This document shows, piece by piece, positions 22,786 through 24,182 of a stretch of DNA of 24,182 bases; positions within the stretch are counted from its first letter, which is position 1; each line of letters opens with the position of its first letter. The notes beneath the pieces were generated by a model. It did no database searches. It was not told the origin of the DNA and saw nothing but the letters and a program-made list of their open reading frames with translations. Source of the stretch: an uncultured Eubacteriaceae bacterium (GTDB taxonomy: Bacteria > Bacillota > Clostridia > Eubacteriales > UBA1433); NCBI GenBank assembly GCA_937880125.1, contig CALFLU010000081.1, positions 1 through 24,182 of the forward strand, read 5' to 3'. Made by a program: the position numbers and the translations under genes.

Positions 22786-24182
22786 TTAAAACAACCCTTC
22801 TATAATACCTGTGGCATCGACGTCTATTTTTTCGGCGGCAGGCACCTTGGGCAAACCGGGCATTTTCATAATATCCCCTGTCAACACCACAATAAAGCCT
22901 GCCCCGGCAGAAATTGTCACATCCCTTGCCGTAATGCGAAAGTTCGTGGGACGACCCAGCTTTGTGGGATCATCTGTCAGCGAATATTGGTTTTTGGCAA
23001 TGCAGACGGGCAGATTTCCAAAGCCCAGTTTTTCTAAATCGGCAATCTCTTTATTGGCCTTCGCCGAATAGTCCGCACCGTCGGCACCATAAATTTTTGT
23101 TGCGATATGATTGATTTTTTCTTTGATTGGCTCATTCAATTCATAGGCAAATTGCAGCTTGGGTTTTTCTTGTTCCAGCAGCGCCAGCAGCTCTGTTGCC
23201 AGGGCAAGACCACCCTCTGAGCCCTTTTGCCACACTTCCGACAACACAGCATTTACGCCCATGGCACCGCACTTTTCTTCCACCAAGGCAATCTCGGCAT
23301 CGGTATCATGCGGAAATTTATTAATTGCCACCACTGCGGGCAGCCCATAGACTTCTCGAATATTTTCTACATGTTTGAGCAAGTTGGGCAGCCCCTTTTC
23401 CAAGGCTGCCAAGTCTTCTTTGGTCACATTTTCCTTTGACACACCGCCGTTGTATTTCAGCGCCTTAATGGTGGCAACCACCACCACCGCATCGGGCTCA
23501 AGACCTGCCATGCGGCACTTGATATCAAAGAATTTTTCTGCGCCCAAATCCGCACCAAAACCCGCCTCGGTGATGACATAGTCTGCAAAATGCATTGCCA
23601 TGCGTGTGGCAATGACCGAATTGCACCCGTGGGCAATGTTGGCAAAGGGCCCGCCGTGTACAAAAGCGGGCGTGGCCTCCAGGGTCTGCACAAGATTTGG
23701 CTTCAGGGCATCTTTGAGCAGTGCTGCCATGGCACCCTGCGCGCGAATGTCTCCCGCTGTCACGGGCAAGCCGCTGCGGTCATAGCCGACAATGATTTGC
23801 GCACACCTTTTTTTTAGATCCTCGATATCATTCGACAAACAAAATATTGCCATAATCTCGCTGGCGACCGTGATATCAAATCCGTCTTCGCGCGGTACGC
23901 CCTGCATTTTTCCGCCCAGCCCCGAAACGGTGTTGCGCAGCTGCCTATCGTTCATATCCAGCGCCCTGCGCCAGGTGATGCGTCTTGTGTCGATATTTTT
24001 TTCATTTCCGTGAAAAATATGATTATCCACCATGGCTGCAAGCAAGTTGTTGGCAGCACCGATGGCATGTAAGTCTCCCGTAAAGTGCAAGTTGATATCC
24101 TCCATGGGAATCACCTGCGCATAGCCGCCCCCCGCTGCTCCGCCTTTGACACCGAAAACAGGTCCCAAGGAGGGTTCCCTCA
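22786..24182 (-). CDS. fhs: Formate-tetrahydrofolate ligase (partial, N terminus beyond window)
   Basis: Fhs makes 10-formyl-THF from formate, THF and ATP, the entry step for C1 units in acetogens and many fermenters. The visible 464 residues begin in the frame LREPSLGPVFGVKGGAAGG and include MEDINLHFTGDLHAIGAANN, VVATIKALKYNGGV and GDIMKMPGLPKVPAAE near the C terminus. A full protein is about 556 residues, so roughly 90 residues including the P-loop lie to the right. The frame is open to the window end, so the in-frame TTG at 24168 is internal and not a start. fchA and folD follow directly, forming one folate C1 operon. Confidence 0.97.
   Translation of the reverse strand, partial: REPSLGPVFGVKGGAAGGGYAQVIPMEDINLHFTGDLHAIGAANNLLAAMVDNHIFHGNEKNIDTRRITWRRALDMNDRQLRNTVSGLGGKMQGVPREDGFDITVASEIMAIFCLSNDIEDLKKRCAQIIVGYDRSGLPVTAGDIRAQGAMAALLKDALKPNLVQTLEATPAFVHGGPFANIAHGCNSVIATRMAMHFADYVITEAGFGADLGAEKFFDIKCRMAGLEPDAVVVVATIKALKYNGGVSKENVTKEDLAALEKGLPNLLKHVENIREVYGLPAVVAINKFPHDTDAEIALVEEKCGAMGVNAVLSEVWQKGSEGGLALATELLALLEQEKPKLQFAYELNEPIKEKINHIATKIYGADGADYSAKANKEIADLEKLGFGNLPVCIAKNQYSLTDDPTKLGRPTNFRITARDVTISAGAGFIVVLTGDIMKMPGLPKVPAAEKIDVDATGIIEGLF

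Noticed and set aside
24166..24168. In-frame TTG as a start codon for fhs.
   Set aside because: The conserved residues LREPS precede it in the same frame up to the window edge, so the gene simply continues outside.
1..24182. Search for CRISPR repeats, insertion sequences, phage genes, tRNA or rRNA genes and toxin-antitoxin pairs.
   Set aside because: Nothing found. Coding density is very high and every gap is short and accounted for.

Overview
The window looks like chromosomal core DNA of a low-to-moderate GC Gram-positive anaerobe, most likely a member of the class Clostridia (Bacillota). The evidence is a Gram-positive PolC replicase, CodY, HslV/HslU next to CodY, the Firmicutes-type order rpsB-tsf-pyrH-frr-uppS-cdsA-rseP-ispG-polC, an ECF-type ThiT under a TPP riboswitch, strong GGAGG-type ribosome binding sites, and an fhs-fchA-folD folate C1 cluster of the kind found in acetogenic and amino-acid-fermenting clostridia. 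I assign no genus. All genes but one (comM) lie on the minus strand, coding density is above 90 percent, and no gap exceeds 300 bases. I see no insertion sequence, prophage, CRISPR array, tRNA or rRNA.

Reading the minus strand from right to left, the right edge holds fhs (cut by the window end), fchA and folD, which carry formate-derived C1 units to methylene-tetrahydrofolate. They are followed closely by comEC (DNA uptake channel) and holA (DNA polymerase III delta). thiT then has its own promoter, a TPP riboswitch and a terminator. Next come two overlapping PHP-domain phosphoesterase genes. The plus-strand comM converges on them and is divergent from dprA; the comM and dprA promoters overlap face to face. 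topA, hslV-hslU-codY and rpsB-tsf follow, with individual promoters before topA and rpsB. A terminator and a new sigma-A promoter then open the seven-gene run pyrH-frr-uppS-cdsA-rseP-ispG-polC, which runs off the left edge inside polC.

Functionally the window combines translation (S2, EF-Ts, ribosome recycling), UMP supply, envelope lipid synthesis (undecaprenyl diphosphate, CDP-diacylglycerol, isoprenoid precursor), regulated proteolysis (RseP, HslUV), nutrient sensing (CodY), replication and topology (PolC, HolA, TopA), DNA uptake and recombination (ComEC, DprA, ComM), thiamine uptake and folate C1 metabolism.

The most informative oddities are: a FolD that lacks the Lys and Gln used for cyclohydrolase chemistry, beside a separate FchA cyclohydrolase; overlapping consensus promoters for dprA and comM; a thiT Shine-Dalgarno buried in the riboswitch terminator stem; a ComEC without the C-terminal metallo-beta-lactamase domain; absence of dxr, xerC and trmFO from their usual slots; a 28-bp perfect palindrome between frr and uppS; and a folded leader before rpsB. 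I found no clearly new multi-gene system; this is mostly a conserved housekeeping region with some regulatory and enzymatic variation.
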